A stretch of DNA of 64,000 nt from Streptomyces lasiicapitis (GCF_014646335.1 NZ_BMNG01000026.1:25113-89112), one strand, 5' to 3'. Numbered from the stretch's first letter, positions 42,666-50,282 are shown. Made by a program: numbers and translations. The notes: a model not told the origin generated them from the letters alone.

Positions 42666-42701
42666 ACAACTGGTGGGGCCTACTGTGAGGCACTGTCCCA
42701 C

Positions 42702-42720
42702 CTGCTACCACCCTGCTACC
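42702..42720. promoter_or_regulatory. tandem CTGCTACC repeats before Fic-type pair
   Basis: CTGCTACC occurs at 42702-42709 and 42713-42720, 11 bases apart and directly upstream of the antitoxin-like gene at 42729. The position suits an autorepressor site. Confidence 0.4.
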
Positions 42721-42728
42721 TTGAAGGC

Positions 42729-42989
42729 ATGAGCAGCAGGAAGCAGACCCAGGTGCGCTTGGAAGCCGACATACTGGCCGCTGGCAAGGACGCCGCTGCC
42801 GCGCGCGGCCTGGACTTCAACCGGTACGTCGAGCGCCTCATTGCTGAGGACACCACTGGCGCCCGCGCGGCGGGCATGGCCGCCGCCCAGCGCCTCATCG
42901 ACACCCACGGAGATTTCCTCGTCGGCCTGGAGGCCGATCTCGACGCGCAGCACGCCCCGGCACTTCCGAGCCGGGGCGCCGCTGCGTGA
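42729..42989 (+). CDS. ribbon-helix-helix antitoxin-like protein
   Basis: An 86-residue protein from ATG 42729. The N-terminal 45 residues (KQTQVRLEADILAAGKDAAA, ARGLDFNRYVERLIAED) have the strand-helix-helix form of Arc/MetJ repressors. An acidic C-terminal tail follows, as in antitoxins. Its stop overlaps the start of the next gene. It is likely repressor and antitoxin for that gene product. Confidence 0.65.
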   Translation: MSSRKQTQVRLEADILAAGKDAAAARGLDFNRYVERLIAEDTTGARAAGMAAAQRLIDTHGDFLVGLEADLDAQHAPALPSRGAAA

Positions 42990-43363
42990 GCATGTCCCTG
43001 CACGTCGATCTCTCCTGGATCCTCGAAGTCGCCCAGCGTGCCGGCCATCGCGACCCCGCCCCCGACGACCTCGGCGTCCCGATCGCCGCCGTCGCACGCC
43101 ACCGAGCTGAACTCCTTGACCAGCCCGTATACGGCGGCCCTTACGCCCGCGCCGCCGCCCTCGTGCACACCCTCGGCCGCTGCCGGTGGCTGGAGCGCTC
43201 CAACCTCACCGTGGCCTGCGCCGTCGCAGTCATGTACCTCAACGCCAGCGGTATCGCCGCCGACCCGACACGGGATCAACTCACCGCCCTGGCACATGAG
43301 CTGTACGACCCGCGGTGCACCGCCGCGCGCATCGCCGAACACCTGCGCAGCTGGCGGCCCTAA
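42986..43363 (+). CDS. Fic/Doc-type toxin lacking the catalytic motif
   Basis: A 125-residue protein from GTG 42986. It aligns by eye with the short Fic/Doc family members annotated as toxins in Streptomyces: HVDLSWILEVAQRAGHRDPA, AAVARHRAELLDQPVYGGPY, then ARAAALVHTLGRCRWLERSN and ACAVAVMYLNASGI. The Fic motif HxFx[DE]GNxR that binds the nucleotide is replaced by HTLGRCRWLERSN: the His, an acidic residue and Asn remain but the Gly-Asn-Gly core is missing. AMP or phosphate transfer by the classical mechanism is therefore doubtful. It is coupled to the RHH gene. Confidence 0.65.
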   Translation: MSMSLHVDLSWILEVAQRAGHRDPAPDDLGVPIAAVARHRAELLDQPVYGGPYARAAALVHTLGRCRWLERSNLTVACAVAVMYLNASGIAADPTRDQLTALAHELYDPRCTAARIAEHLRSWRP

Positions 43364-43786
43364 CTCTGCCGGTCACAGGAGGCCAGCGCCACAGACGCCA
43401 TCCTCACGGCCGGATCAGGAGTTCTCCTTGGCAACCTCGAGCGCACACGTTCCCTTTACCGCCAGAGTTTCGGCGGCTCTCAGCCCTCGGCAGGTGGAGG
43501 GCACAGTGGCCGACGGCCGTAGCCCAGATGCGGGCCGGCCTCCCCACCACGCGGTGAGAGGAACGGGTAGATGCATGGACCCACGTGCAGGTGCGTCCGT
43601 TTTCGGTTGACGAGATCCCGTCGATCTTCATGATCGAGCGGGATCTTCGTCGTTTCCGGGGTCTGTTCGAGGCTGTTCGGGGTGAGCGATGGCGGCGATC
43701 GGTGGCCGGGCGTCCTGGCGTTGGTCGTTCGCCCCCTATGAGGTCTTGCTCCGCGCTCGTCGGCGCCAGCCTGGCGGCGGGCGACG
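43364..43786. other. interval without intact gene
   Basis: About 420 bases between two convergent genes. It contains the hairpin at 43614-43645 and a stretch around 43580-43700 with lower GC than its neighbours and no conserved frame. I see no gene; it may be scar sequence left by an inserted element. Confidence 0.4.
43614..43645. terminator. hairpin between convergent genes
   Basis: GATCCCG plus TCGATC (43614-43626) pair with GATCGA plus CGGGATC (43632-43645), with one bulged G and a five-base loop. It lies between the Fic-type operon and the convergent DHFR-like gene and may terminate both. Confidence 0.45.
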
Positions 43787-44392
43787 TCACGCAGGGACGC
43801 CGAGCGGCGGGTGTTCGAGCACGCGGGGCTTGTACTCGACCAGCTGGGTGCGGCCGTCGAAGGTGCGGTGCTCGATCATCTCGAGGGCAACGTCCGGATA
43901 GCCGTCGTAGATGCGTTCTTCGCCCGTGGCCCCGGTGATCACCGGGAACATCACGACACGGAAGCGGTCGACGAGTCCGGCACGTAGCAGGGACCGGCAC
44001 AGGCTGAGGCTGCCGATCGTGCTGAGGAGCCCCGAGCCGCTCGACTTCATGGCGCGGACCGCCTCGACGGCGTCGTCGCGGACGAGCGTGGAGTTGGCCC
44101 ACGTCAGTGGCTCCTCGAGTGAGGAGGAGAACACCACCTTGGACGCTTGCGTGAGTTCGTCGACGGACGCCTCTTCTTCGGGCCTGAACTCGTCTTGGCC
44201 CTTTGGGACCTGGCCTGCGGCGAAGCCCGACATCAGGCGGTAGGTGTTCGCTCCCATCAGGTAGGTGGCCTCGGGCTGCTCGCCGAGCCATGCGAGGTAC
44301 TCCGGTCCCTCGAGGCCCCAGAACCCGGGCCATCCCTCTCCCGATGCGTGGCCGTCGAGGGAGGTGATGAAGTCGACGAGAAGCTCCGACAT
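43787..44392 (-). CDS. dihydrofolate reductase/RibD C-terminal family protein
   Basis: A 201-residue protein with the family pattern: LLVDFITSLDGHASG at the N-terminus, ATYLMGANTYRLMSG in the middle and STIGSLSLCRSLLRAGLVDR near residue 125, followed by VVMFPVITGATGEERIY. These proteins share the DHFR fold and bind NADPH, but most have unknown substrates. It is monocistronic. There is nothing to link it to conjugation. Confidence 0.8.
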   Translation of the reverse strand: MSELLVDFITSLDGHASGEGWPGFWGLEGPEYLAWLGEQPEATYLMGANTYRLMSGFAAGQVPKGQDEFRPEEEASVDELTQASKVVFSSSLEEPLTWANSTLVRDDAVEAVRAMKSSGSGLLSTIGSLSLCRSLLRAGLVDRFRVVMFPVITGATGEERIYDGYPDVALEMIEHRTFDGRTQLVEYKPRVLEHPPLGVPA

Positions 44393-44668
44393 GGCGGTGT
44401 CCTTTCCTGGGGTGTCACGAGCTTGGACCGTCCGGGAGCCGCAAATTCATCGGCCGCGCTGTGGAGCAACGGGAAAACCCATGACGCTGCAGCCGATCAG
44501 ATCGGCGGAGCGGCACTGCTACGGAGGGCCCGGAGGCCTACCAGCCGCGACCGCCGGCGGGCTGTGATGGGGCGGTCCCGGTTCGGCGGCCTGGCCATGC
44601 TGTTCGTCGAGGCGGTCGGCGAGGCACGCACCATGATCCGCGACCTACTGTCGAGCTGAGGGAGAGAT

Positions 44669-45155
44669 GTGACCACCATCGCCGTGACCGGGCATATGGA
44701 CCTGACCGAAGCCGGCGTTGCGCTGGTACGAGAAGCCCTGCGCTCGGCTCTGAAGCCCTGGACGGACGGCAGCTTGGTCGGAGTCTCGTGCCTTGCTCAG
44801 GTTCCGACTCTCTGTTCGCGGAAGCCGTGCTCGGCGGCCGCCTGGTGGCGGGGCCGTTGTGATCCCCTCACAGGACTACCGCGAGAACAAGGTCAAGCCT
44901 GATCACGCGCACACCTTCGACCGGCTCAGGAGGCTGCCGAGGAGGTGCTGGTGCTCCCCAACGAGACCGCAAGCCGGACGGAATACGAGGACGCAACCGC
45001 ACACTGCTGCAGCGCGCAGACCGGCTGATGGCGGTCTGGAACGGCGAGCCGCCCACGGGCAAGGGCGGCGGCACCGCTGACACGGTCCTCGAAGCGCGTG
45101 AGGCGGGCCTCCCGTAGATGTCGTGTGGCCAGAGGGCGCGGCACGCCTCGGCTGA
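44669..45155 (+). pseudogene. multiply frameshifted gene
   Basis: A protein can be followed through at least five frame changes: MTTIAVTGHMDLTEAGVALV…, then GSDSLFAEAVLGGRLVAG, VVIPSQDYRENKVKPDHAHT…, AAEEVLVLPNETASRTEYED, NRTLLQRADRLMAVWNGEPP…KGGGTADTVLEAREAGLP, and VDVVWPEGAARLG before a stop at 45153-45155. Intact relatives of about 155-160 residues with this order occur in Streptomyces; they look like a Rossmann-type nucleotide-binding family (TGHMDLT…GGGTADTV). This copy is dead. The frame ending at 44659 (…LFVEAVGEARTMIRDLL) may be a relic of its former upstream neighbour. Confidence 0.7.
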
Positions 45156-45167
45156 CAACCCACAGCG

Positions 45168-45307
45168 CCCCCTCCAGGAGGCTTTGGGCTGCGCGAGTCG
45201 ACACGGTGGTCACCGTACGGGCTCCCATCTGGAGTTGCGGCGGGCCAGGAGGACTTGGGCGGGCCGACCGTCCTGGGCCTCTCCGGCGGGATCGGCCCCG
45301 CCCTGGC
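45168..45307 (-). repeat. partial duplication of conjugation-operon sequence 52770-52908
   Basis: About 140 bases match the stretch around 52770-52908 at most positions, including the GTGA overlap between two conjugation genes there. On the minus strand the end of the membrane-anchored protein (GRPAQVLLARRNSRWEPVR against GRPAHVLLARHNSRWEPIR) and the start of the next (MTTVSTRAAQSL against MTTTPTRTAQDL) can both be recognised. The copy is truncated on both sides and frameshifted, so it is a relic. Confidence 0.65.
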
Positions 45308-45393
45308 CAGGTTCGATGACATCGGCGACCGCTCCGGCGCACAGAGACGTCCTCACGCCGTCGAGGGCGGGGAGCTGACATCGCGTTGTCCAT

Positions 45394-45666
45394 CTACGGA
45401 CCAGCGATCAGCCACAAGATCAGGCACGCGTCCATGTCCTGGTTGTGGCGGTAGACCACTGAGATGCCGCGGCCGCCGGTCCGCTCGGGAAGCAGCTCGA
45501 TCGCGTAGGACTCGCTGTTCGGGTCGGCGTCGGGCAGTCCGCGAGCGTGCTCGGGCGTCGGGTCGTCCTCGAGCGAGCGGCGGACAGTTTCGACGGCGGC
45601 CCGCTCACCGAGCGTCAGTTCGGTGCGGATCTTCTCGGCGGTGTCGGAGTAGAAGGCATGGGTCAC
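45394..45666 (-). CDS. small hypothetical protein, second of a pair
   Basis: A 90-residue protein from GTG 45666 overlapping the previous stop (GTGA). It has an N-terminal helix region (…AEKIRTELTLGERAAVETVRR) and a strand-rich C-terminus (…SYAIELLPERTGGRGISVVY, LILWLIAGP) compatible with the RelE/ParE-type fold. It may be the toxin partner of the upstream gene product. This is judged only from size, order and strand pattern. Confidence 0.55.
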   Translation of the reverse strand: MTHAFYSDTAEKIRTELTLGERAAVETVRRSLEDDPTPEHARGLPDADPNSESYAIELLPERTGGRGISVVYRHNQDMDACLILWLIAGP

Positions 45667-45953
45667 CGGTCGGCCAGCTTGCGGCGGAGTTCGTCGGTGA
45701 CGTCCTCGGTGCTCCGAGCGAGCGCAGCCATGCCCTGGGGGTCGTACCGGAGCAGGACGCGGTGCCGGTACGCCTGGGTCAGCTCGCGCACGGCGGCCAG
45801 GTCGTCGAGGTCGATGGCATCCAGCTCCTCCTCGAACCGGCGAAGGTCGCCGGGGAACCCCCAATTGCCGAGGGCTTCCCTCAGATCGGAGAGCGTGCCC
45901 ATAGGCGGAGTGAAGCCGGGCCGGCTGGCCGAGTGGTCGGGCTGTGCGGTCAC
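45663..45953 (-). CDS. small hypothetical protein, first of a pair
   Basis: A 96-residue protein from GTG 45953, chosen because GAGGAGG stands five bases upstream. It is mostly helical: PMGTLSDLREALGNWGFPGD, LRRFEEELDAIDLDDLAAVR, then YRHRVLLRYDPQGMAALARS and a basic end. It is the likely partner, possibly antitoxin, of the overlapping downstream gene. No DNA-binding motif is evident. Confidence 0.55.
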   Translation of the reverse strand: MTAQPDHSASRPGFTPPMGTLSDLREALGNWGFPGDLRRFEEELDAIDLDDLAAVRELTQAYRHRVLLRYDPQGMAALARSTEDVTDELRRKLADR

Positions 45954-45981
45954 GGTGACCTCCTCGTCGCTGAGGTCGACG

Positions 45982-46263
45982 CTACTCGACTGGCGCCTGG
46001 CTGCGGTATGGCTCCGGGGAATCCGTACGGCAGTGCGGAGCCATGCCCTGCCGGTTGGGCGGGGCCAGCTGGTGTGGCGTCCCTGCCTGTGGAAAGACGC
46101 AGTCGCCCTCCCGTCCGCCGCACCGGACGCACCGGATGTAGTCGCCCGGGCCGCTCGCCACGGGCACGTCCGGCACCGCGTCACGCACTGCCGCCGGCCG
46201 CTCGTGGACGGCACGCGCCGCTGCCAACCACTCGGAATCGGAATGAACGTGTCGCATCGTCAT
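45982..46263 (-). CDS. small Cys-containing protein
   Basis: A 93-residue protein from ATG 46263; a second ATG six bases later is possible. MRHVHSDSEWLAAARAVHER is related to the start of the 62-residue protein at 42477. The second part has YIRCVRCGGREGDC, a Cys-x2-Cys-x6-Cys cluster that could bind metal, which the 42477 protein lacks. Confidence 0.55.
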   Translation of the reverse strand: MTMRHVHSDSEWLAAARAVHERPAAVRDAVPDVPVASGPGDYIRCVRCGGREGDCVFPQAGTPHQLAPPNRQGMAPHCRTDSPEPYRSQAPVE

Positions 46264-46430
46264 GTCGGCAGCGTCTTTCTTGATCGGTAAACGGGAGCTG
46301 ATCCCGCGCAGTTCCTGTGACTGTGACGTCCGCGCGCAGGTGTGACGGGAGTTGATGCCCCGATGTGGGGGCGTCGTGCCAACCGCCGGTGGTGCCTTGG
46401 GCGGGCCGAGGGCCTGTGCCCGCCCTCGCC

Positions 46431-46886
46431 TCAGGCGTCGGCGGGCAGGGAGCAGTCCGGGACGTGCGCGTAGCTGAGCATCGGCCTCGAGTTGCCTCGC
46501 CACACGTAGGGGATGAACAGCCGGTCCTGGCTCACGGTGTGACGGCACCAGCCGCAGTACGGGGCGGGCCGCCTGGCCTTCTCCCGCGCTTCAAGGTGTA
46601 CTCGGAGGTGGCTGCGGGAGGTGTCGCACAGGGCGGCTCGGCAGGGCACGCAGCCGTGCAGGTGGTCTACCCAGTCGAAGTAGGTGACCAGCGCGCGCGT
46701 CTGGAGGCGGTAGCAGGTCCGGTAAGCGTGAGGCGCCCAGCCGCGGGCGCCGCCGAGGTCGACGCCTTCACTGGGGAAGATCGGGCGGGGGCACCACACG
46801 CACACGTTGCCGGCGTTCTGCTGGATGGTGAGGGCGGTGGCGGTCGGCACGACGAGGATGCGCATGGTGTCCTTCATGGAGTGCAT
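46431..46886 (-). CDS. zinc-ribbon-like hypothetical protein
   Basis: A 151-residue protein rich in Cys and His: VCVWCPRPIF near residue 30, HGCVPCRAALC near 80 and YCGWCRHTV near 110, i.e. three CxxC pairs that probably form structural zinc sites. ATG 46886 follows AGGAGAGG; ATG 46877 forms an ATGA overlap with the upstream stop and is equally possible. It is the last gene of the module B operon. Function is unknown. Confidence 0.6.
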   Translation of the reverse strand: MHSMKDTMRILVVPTATALTIQQNAGNVCVWCPRPIFPSEGVDLGGARGWAPHAYRTCYRLQTRALVTYFDWVDHLHGCVPCRAALCDTSRSHLRVHLEAREKARRPAPYCGWCRHTVSQDRLFIPYVWRGNSRPMLSYAHVPDCSLPADA

Positions 46887-47044
46887 CGCGGCGTCCTCTC
46901 CTGGGCTGTGCGCCGGGCGCGGCGCGGGAGGGTGCCTGTCTCGCTGTCCTTCATGGCGTTGTGAGCCTGGCAGTCGTCGATGTGGCGGAGGATGGGCCGG
47001 TGCAGCTCTTCGCTGCGCGACAGGGCGTGGTCGGTGGTGGTCAT
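46874..47044 (-). CDS. small hypothetical protein
   Basis: A 56-residue protein from ATG 47044, which overlaps the stop of the prim-pol-like gene (ATGA). It has a helical N-terminus (DHALSRSEELHRPILRHIDD) and a basic tail ending in RTPRCTP. It overlaps the next gene start. The double overlap supports translation as part of the operon. Confidence 0.5.
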   Translation of the reverse strand: MTTTDHALSRSEELHRPILRHIDDCQAHNAMKDSETGTLPRRARRTAQERTPRCTP

Positions 47045-47556
47045 GGCTCGATCGCCTTCAGTGCCTCGGCCGTGGACAGCAGCGCGGCGAGGTGCGCGGG
47101 GTCGCACAACTGCCCGCGGCGGGGCGGCGGCACTGCCCAGTACGTGACCGGTGAGACCTTCTTGCCGATGCGCGGCACGGCGAGGTACGTGCCAGTCCTG
47201 AGCCGGTCACCGGGCCCTTCCCACACGGCGTCCGGTGCCACGAGTACGTAGTAACAGCCGCTGCCCGTGCGCGTGTCGCACACGACGGGGCCGTGCAGCC
47301 AGTCGTCCAGCGCCTGCTCCACCACGTCCGCCCGGTTGCTGCCCACCGCGGCGTGGATGAGGCGGCCGGGGACGCGGATGGCGTCGAAGCGCTCGCCGAG
47401 CGGCAGGAGCGTGATGCCGTGGTTGGACCACTCCGATACGGCCTGACGCGGTACGGGGTGTGTTCTGGCGAACCAGTCGGCGATGGCGCCTCTGTCCGGT
47501 GTCGGCTCCCGTGCGTTGCTTTCTGGGTCCGGCCGTGGGCCCTTGGTCGCGGCCAT
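47041..47556 (-). CDS. prim-pol N-terminal-like protein
   Basis: A 171-residue protein from ATG 47556 with GAGGAG directly upstream. IADWFARTHPVPRQAVSEWS, GITLLPLGERFDAIRVPGRL and the later TGSGCYYVLVAPDAVW, then GTYLAVPRIGKKVSPVTYWA follow the short prim-pol-related proteins common in Streptomyces, the counterpart of the gene at 41105. No catalytic Asp pair is evident, so it may have a regulatory or structural role. Confidence 0.6.
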   Translation of the reverse strand: MAATKGPRPDPESNAREPTPDRGAIADWFARTHPVPRQAVSEWSNHGITLLPLGERFDAIRVPGRLIHAAVGSNRADVVEQALDDWLHGPVVCDTRTGSGCYYVLVAPDAVWEGPGDRLRTGTYLAVPRIGKKVSPVTYWAVPPPRRGQLCDPAHLAALLSTAEALKAIEP

Positions 47557-47667
47557 GTCGCTCCTCACGTGCGTGACCTCCTACGCGAAGGGAGGCCTCG
47601 CAACAGCTCGTTGCTCGTTCACCCGGGTGCGCCCGCTCGGCTCTCCGGGAGAGCGGAGCGGGCGCAG

Positions 47668-47863
47668 TCACGGGTCCACGACCGCGTCCACGACGCGGTC
47701 CGGGATGCTGACCGACGGCAACGCCGTCGCCGTCGGAGACCTCGTCGTCCACGACCACGCACAGCAGGACGACGGCACCGAGACCCATCAGCGTGGACAC
47801 CCCGTACAGCAGTCGTTCCAGGGGGTCGCCGCGCTGCGCCCGGTGCCGGCCTGCCGTGCTCAC
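47668..47863 (-). pseudogene. small single-pass membrane protein gene, possibly frameshifted
   Basis: GTG 47863 overlaps the preceding stop (GTGA). The frame gives GDPLERLLYGVSTLMGLGAV, VLLCVVVDDEVSDGDGVAV, a membrane segment followed by an acidic region. It then continues as Arg/Gly-rich noise far into the next gene. A one-base shift after GVAV gives SIPDRVVDAVVDP and a stop at 47668-47670, a natural end before the next gene's ribosome site. Either a recent frameshift extends the protein, or this is the true layout with an indel. Confidence 0.45.
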
Positions 47864-48213
47864 GACGGCTCTTCCCGCCCGGCGCGCGGCTTGTCCGTCT
47901 CGGTCCGGTGCATGTATGCCAGGCAGCGCACCTGCCAGGCCAGTTCTCGCAGGTGGTCATGTGCGGACTGCGTCAGGCGCGGGCTGGAATTGTCGAGGAG
48001 GAATCGGCCCCCGCGCCGCATCTGGTCCTGCACGTCCGGGTGCGTGGACCGCTGCAGCACATCAGAGGTGTACAGCGTGCTGAGGTCCACCAACAGGGCG
48101 TCGGCCATGGCCTGTACCTGCGTCGGATCGTTCGGGTTGACCAGGTCCAAGGCCTTGCCGCACCGCCGGATCGTGGCGCCCACGTTCACCTCGAACGCGG
48201 TCTCGTCCGTCAC
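47860..48213 (-). CDS. hypothetical protein (C-terminal half of the 41686 protein, split form)
   Basis: A 117-residue protein from GTG 48213 that overlaps the preceding stop. It is helical throughout, with a conserved C-terminal block HDHLRELAWQVRCLAYMHRT shared with the end of the protein at 41686-42486. In that module both halves are fused; here they are separate but translationally coupled. Confidence 0.65.
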   Translation of the reverse strand: MTDETAFEVNVGATIRRCGKALDLVNPNDPTQVQAMADALLVDLSTLYTSDVLQRSTHPDVQDQMRRGGRFLLDNSSPRLTQSAHDHLRELAWQVRCLAYMHRTETDKPRAGREEPS

Positions 48214-48647
48214 GACGACTCACCCCCGTCGTCGCCGACTGCCGCGGCGTCGGACTCGGTGGCGAGGAGGGACCTGATGAAGCACCCGTGGCGGGCCGCC
48301 CAGGCCCGCACCTCGTCCTGCTGTGCGGGGTCCTGGACCAGGTCGTCGAGGCTGTGGAAGACGATTCCGTCGACGGCCGTCGCGGGGTTCTCGACGTGCT
48401 GCACGATGGCCCGCCAGCCCGGGCGGTCGCCGTGAGGAGCATCGGTCGCGGCGTTGTCGTTGACGGCGTCGATGATGTGCCAGTCCAGGGCCTGGGCGTA
48501 CTCGTAGCTCGCGTGCATGTACGTGTGACGGTCAGCTATGTCCTCGATGCCGTACACGTTCAGGTAGAGGAGGACGCCGGCGGGCTGCACGCCGGACACG
48601 GTGCTGGTCGGCCGTGTGCTCGCTTGATCTCCCGTGCTGCTCTGCAT
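48210..48647 (-). CDS. hypothetical protein (N-terminal half of the 41686 protein, split form)
   Basis: A 145-residue protein from ATG 48647. GVLLYLNVYGIEDIADRHTY, DRPGWRAIVQHVENPATAVD and VRAWAARHGCFI match the first half of the fused protein at 41686. The strand-helix order resembles a serine-recombinase-like Rossmann fold (cf. YxNxYG… in place of YxRVS…), but no catalytic Ser is present. It is the first gene after the operator at 48692-48747. Confidence 0.65.
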   Translation of the reverse strand: MQSSTGDQASTRPTSTVSGVQPAGVLLYLNVYGIEDIADRHTYMHASYEYAQALDWHIIDAVNDNAATDAPHGDRPGWRAIVQHVENPATAVDGIVFHSLDDLVQDPAQQDEVRAWAARHGCFIRSLLATESDAAAVGDDGGESS

Positions 48648-48691
48648 GGCCAACACCCTTCCGCTCGCGGAGGGTGGGTGGAAGGCAGCAG

Positions 48692-48747
48692 GCGTATCAC
48701 TACTGACACTTGGTCAGTACGTAGTGATACGCCGCGTATCACTACTG
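48692..48747. promoter_or_regulatory. three-copy operator GCGTATCACTAC
   Basis: GCGTATCACTACTG lies at 48692-48705 and again at 48734-48747; an inverted copy GTAGTGATACGC lies at 48721-48732. The inverted and the last copies form a perfect 12+12 palindrome with a one-base centre. The element sits between the regulator gene (ends 48752) and the first gene of its operon (starts 48647), so it should control that operon. Confidence 0.75.
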
Positions 48748-48751
48748 CTGA

Positions 48752-49972
48752 TCAGGCGCGGGGGATTGCCTGCACACCGACCACGGATGCGATGCGCCGG
48801 ATACGGGACGTTGAGGCCGCACCGATGGACTGGATGATCAACGCGGGAACGGCCTGGTGCGTGGCCCACTGCGGTGATCGCAGGCACACCTCCTCCAGGG
48901 TGTCGAGCGATGCGTCCCACATCCGGGCCCGGCACTGAGCCAGCGCCACGTCCAGGAAGTACCGGTCCCGCACGGTCGGCGGCAGTCCCGACAGATCCGG
49001 ATGGGACTTGATGAGCTTCAGCGCCCCGGCGACGTCGTTGGTGTAGAGCTTCACGTCGACGGCCTTCACGGTCGCGGTGGCCGGGCCGAACGTTCCCCCG
49101 TGAATGCGGTGTTCCTGCCCCAGCCGCGCGCCGACCGCGTGCGCCTGCGACAGGTAGTCCCGGGCGGTCGAGGCGTGGTGCTGGCCGAGCCGCGATGCGG
49201 CAACAGCACAGTGGTTGACCAGGTTTCCGTACGCCGTCAGATGCTCCGTCGTCGTATTCGAGTACGACGGCTCGATCTCCGCTGCCGCCCTTGTCACGAG
49301 TTCGAATGACTCCCTTGCCCGGTTGTCCCTGCGGAACACCCAGGAGCGGGCCGCCTCCACTCGCGCAAGGCGCAAGGGGTCCGCCGAGCGTTTCGCCAGA
49401 GCCCGCGCCTGGGAGACAGCGGCATAGGCAACGTCCCGGGCCTCGAGCTGATTCGACAGATACGTGGAGAGAAGGAAGACGTCGGACAGTGCACCCGTCG
49501 CCAGCTCGAGCTGCGTCACGTTCGCGACGTCGACGGCGGCCTGCACGCTGTGGAGGAGCGGGGGCAGGATCGCACCGAGCTCACCGTAGTTGCTCGCCCC
49601 GTACAGATCCCAGGCGTCGTCTATCACCCGGCCCATGGTGCTGAGATCCGCCGGCTCCACCGTGAGCGGATGATCTCCCGCCGCAGCATCATGCACCGCG
49701 TGCGACAGGCGGCGGATGAGCTGCCGCTCCTGGAATGTTGCTCCGCGGTGTGGTGTCGTCTGCCCGAGCACCGTCGACACGCTGACGCCGAGCGCGGCCG
49801 CGACCTTCGACACGGTGGGCAGGGTCATGGCCTGGTCCTGCTCGGCCTTGCGGATCGTGACGATGGACAGGCCAGTCATTTCCGCGAGCTGAGCTTGAGT
49901 GATGGCCTTACCGCGAAGGAGCTTGATCCGCTGCCCGTTCGTGTAGCCGGACCACTCCTGCCAATCACGCAC
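48752..49972 (-). CDS. XRE-family regulator with helical repeat domain
   Basis: A 406-residue protein from GTG 49972, chosen for the adjacent GGAGGGGCGGG and for coupling to the small upstream gene. The helix-turn-helix is NGQRIKLLRGKAITQAQLAE, MTGLSIVTIRKAEQDQAMTL, then VSKVAAALGVSVSTVLGQ, typical XRE. The rest is a TPR-like helical domain. Its likely target is the GCGTATCACTAC operator directly downstream. It is the module B counterpart of the regulator at 39728. Confidence 0.75.
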   Translation of the reverse strand: MRDWQEWSGYTNGQRIKLLRGKAITQAQLAEMTGLSIVTIRKAEQDQAMTLPTVSKVAAALGVSVSTVLGQTTPHRGATFQERQLIRRLSHAVHDAAAGDHPLTVEPADLSTMGRVIDDAWDLYGASNYGELGAILPPLLHSVQAAVDVANVTQLELATGALSDVFLLSTYLSNQLEARDVAYAAVSQARALAKRSADPLRLARVEAARSWVFRRDNRARESFELVTRAAAEIEPSYSNTTTEHLTAYGNLVNHCAVAASRLGQHHASTARDYLSQAHAVGARLGQEHRIHGGTFGPATATVKAVDVKLYTNDVAGALKLIKSHPDLSGLPPTVRDRYFLDVALAQCRARMWDASLDTLEEVCLRSPQWATHQAVPALIIQSIGAASTSRIRRIASVVGVQAIPRA

Positions 49973-50153
49973 CCCGCCCCTCCGGCACGTCGCCTCCGGA
50001 CATGAGCCGGTACATGTGCAGGCGCCCCTCCCGCACCTGAGAGGGATTGGGCCGTGTTCGCGCCGGCCGCTCCGCATGTGTAGGGGTGGGCTCGTGACCG
50101 CACATCAGTCGGTGCATGTACAGCCTGGCCTGAGGATCACGATCCTGCGGCAT
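49965..50153 (-). CDS. small peptide with internal repeat, upstream of regulator
   Basis: A 62-residue frame from ATG 50153 whose stop overlaps the GTG of the regulator. It contains two versions of one motif: ARLYMHRLMCGHEP and GRLHMYRLMSGGDV, separated by about 25 residues. Overlap and repetition suggest a real translated peptide. The codon bias is less strong than in neighbours. Function is unknown. Confidence 0.5.
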   Translation of the reverse strand: MPQDRDPQARLYMHRLMCGHEPTPTHAERPARTRPNPSQVREGRLHMYRLMSGGDVPEGRGA

Positions 50154-50282
50154 ACGCGCTTCAACTCCGCTCTGTATCTGACCTGTTAGAACGGTACGCG
50201 CGTGGCCGAGCAGCCGTCACGTCATCGAAGTACCCTCACGCACCCCGTCCCTCCGGCCTCGTCTCCCCCAAACCGGCCGCCT

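Noticed and set aside
43404..44333. 309-codon minus-strand frame overlapping the DHFR-like gene
   Set aside because: It overlaps the DHFR-like gene on the same strand in another frame. It lacks a conserved pattern and the DHFR frame has clear family motifs.
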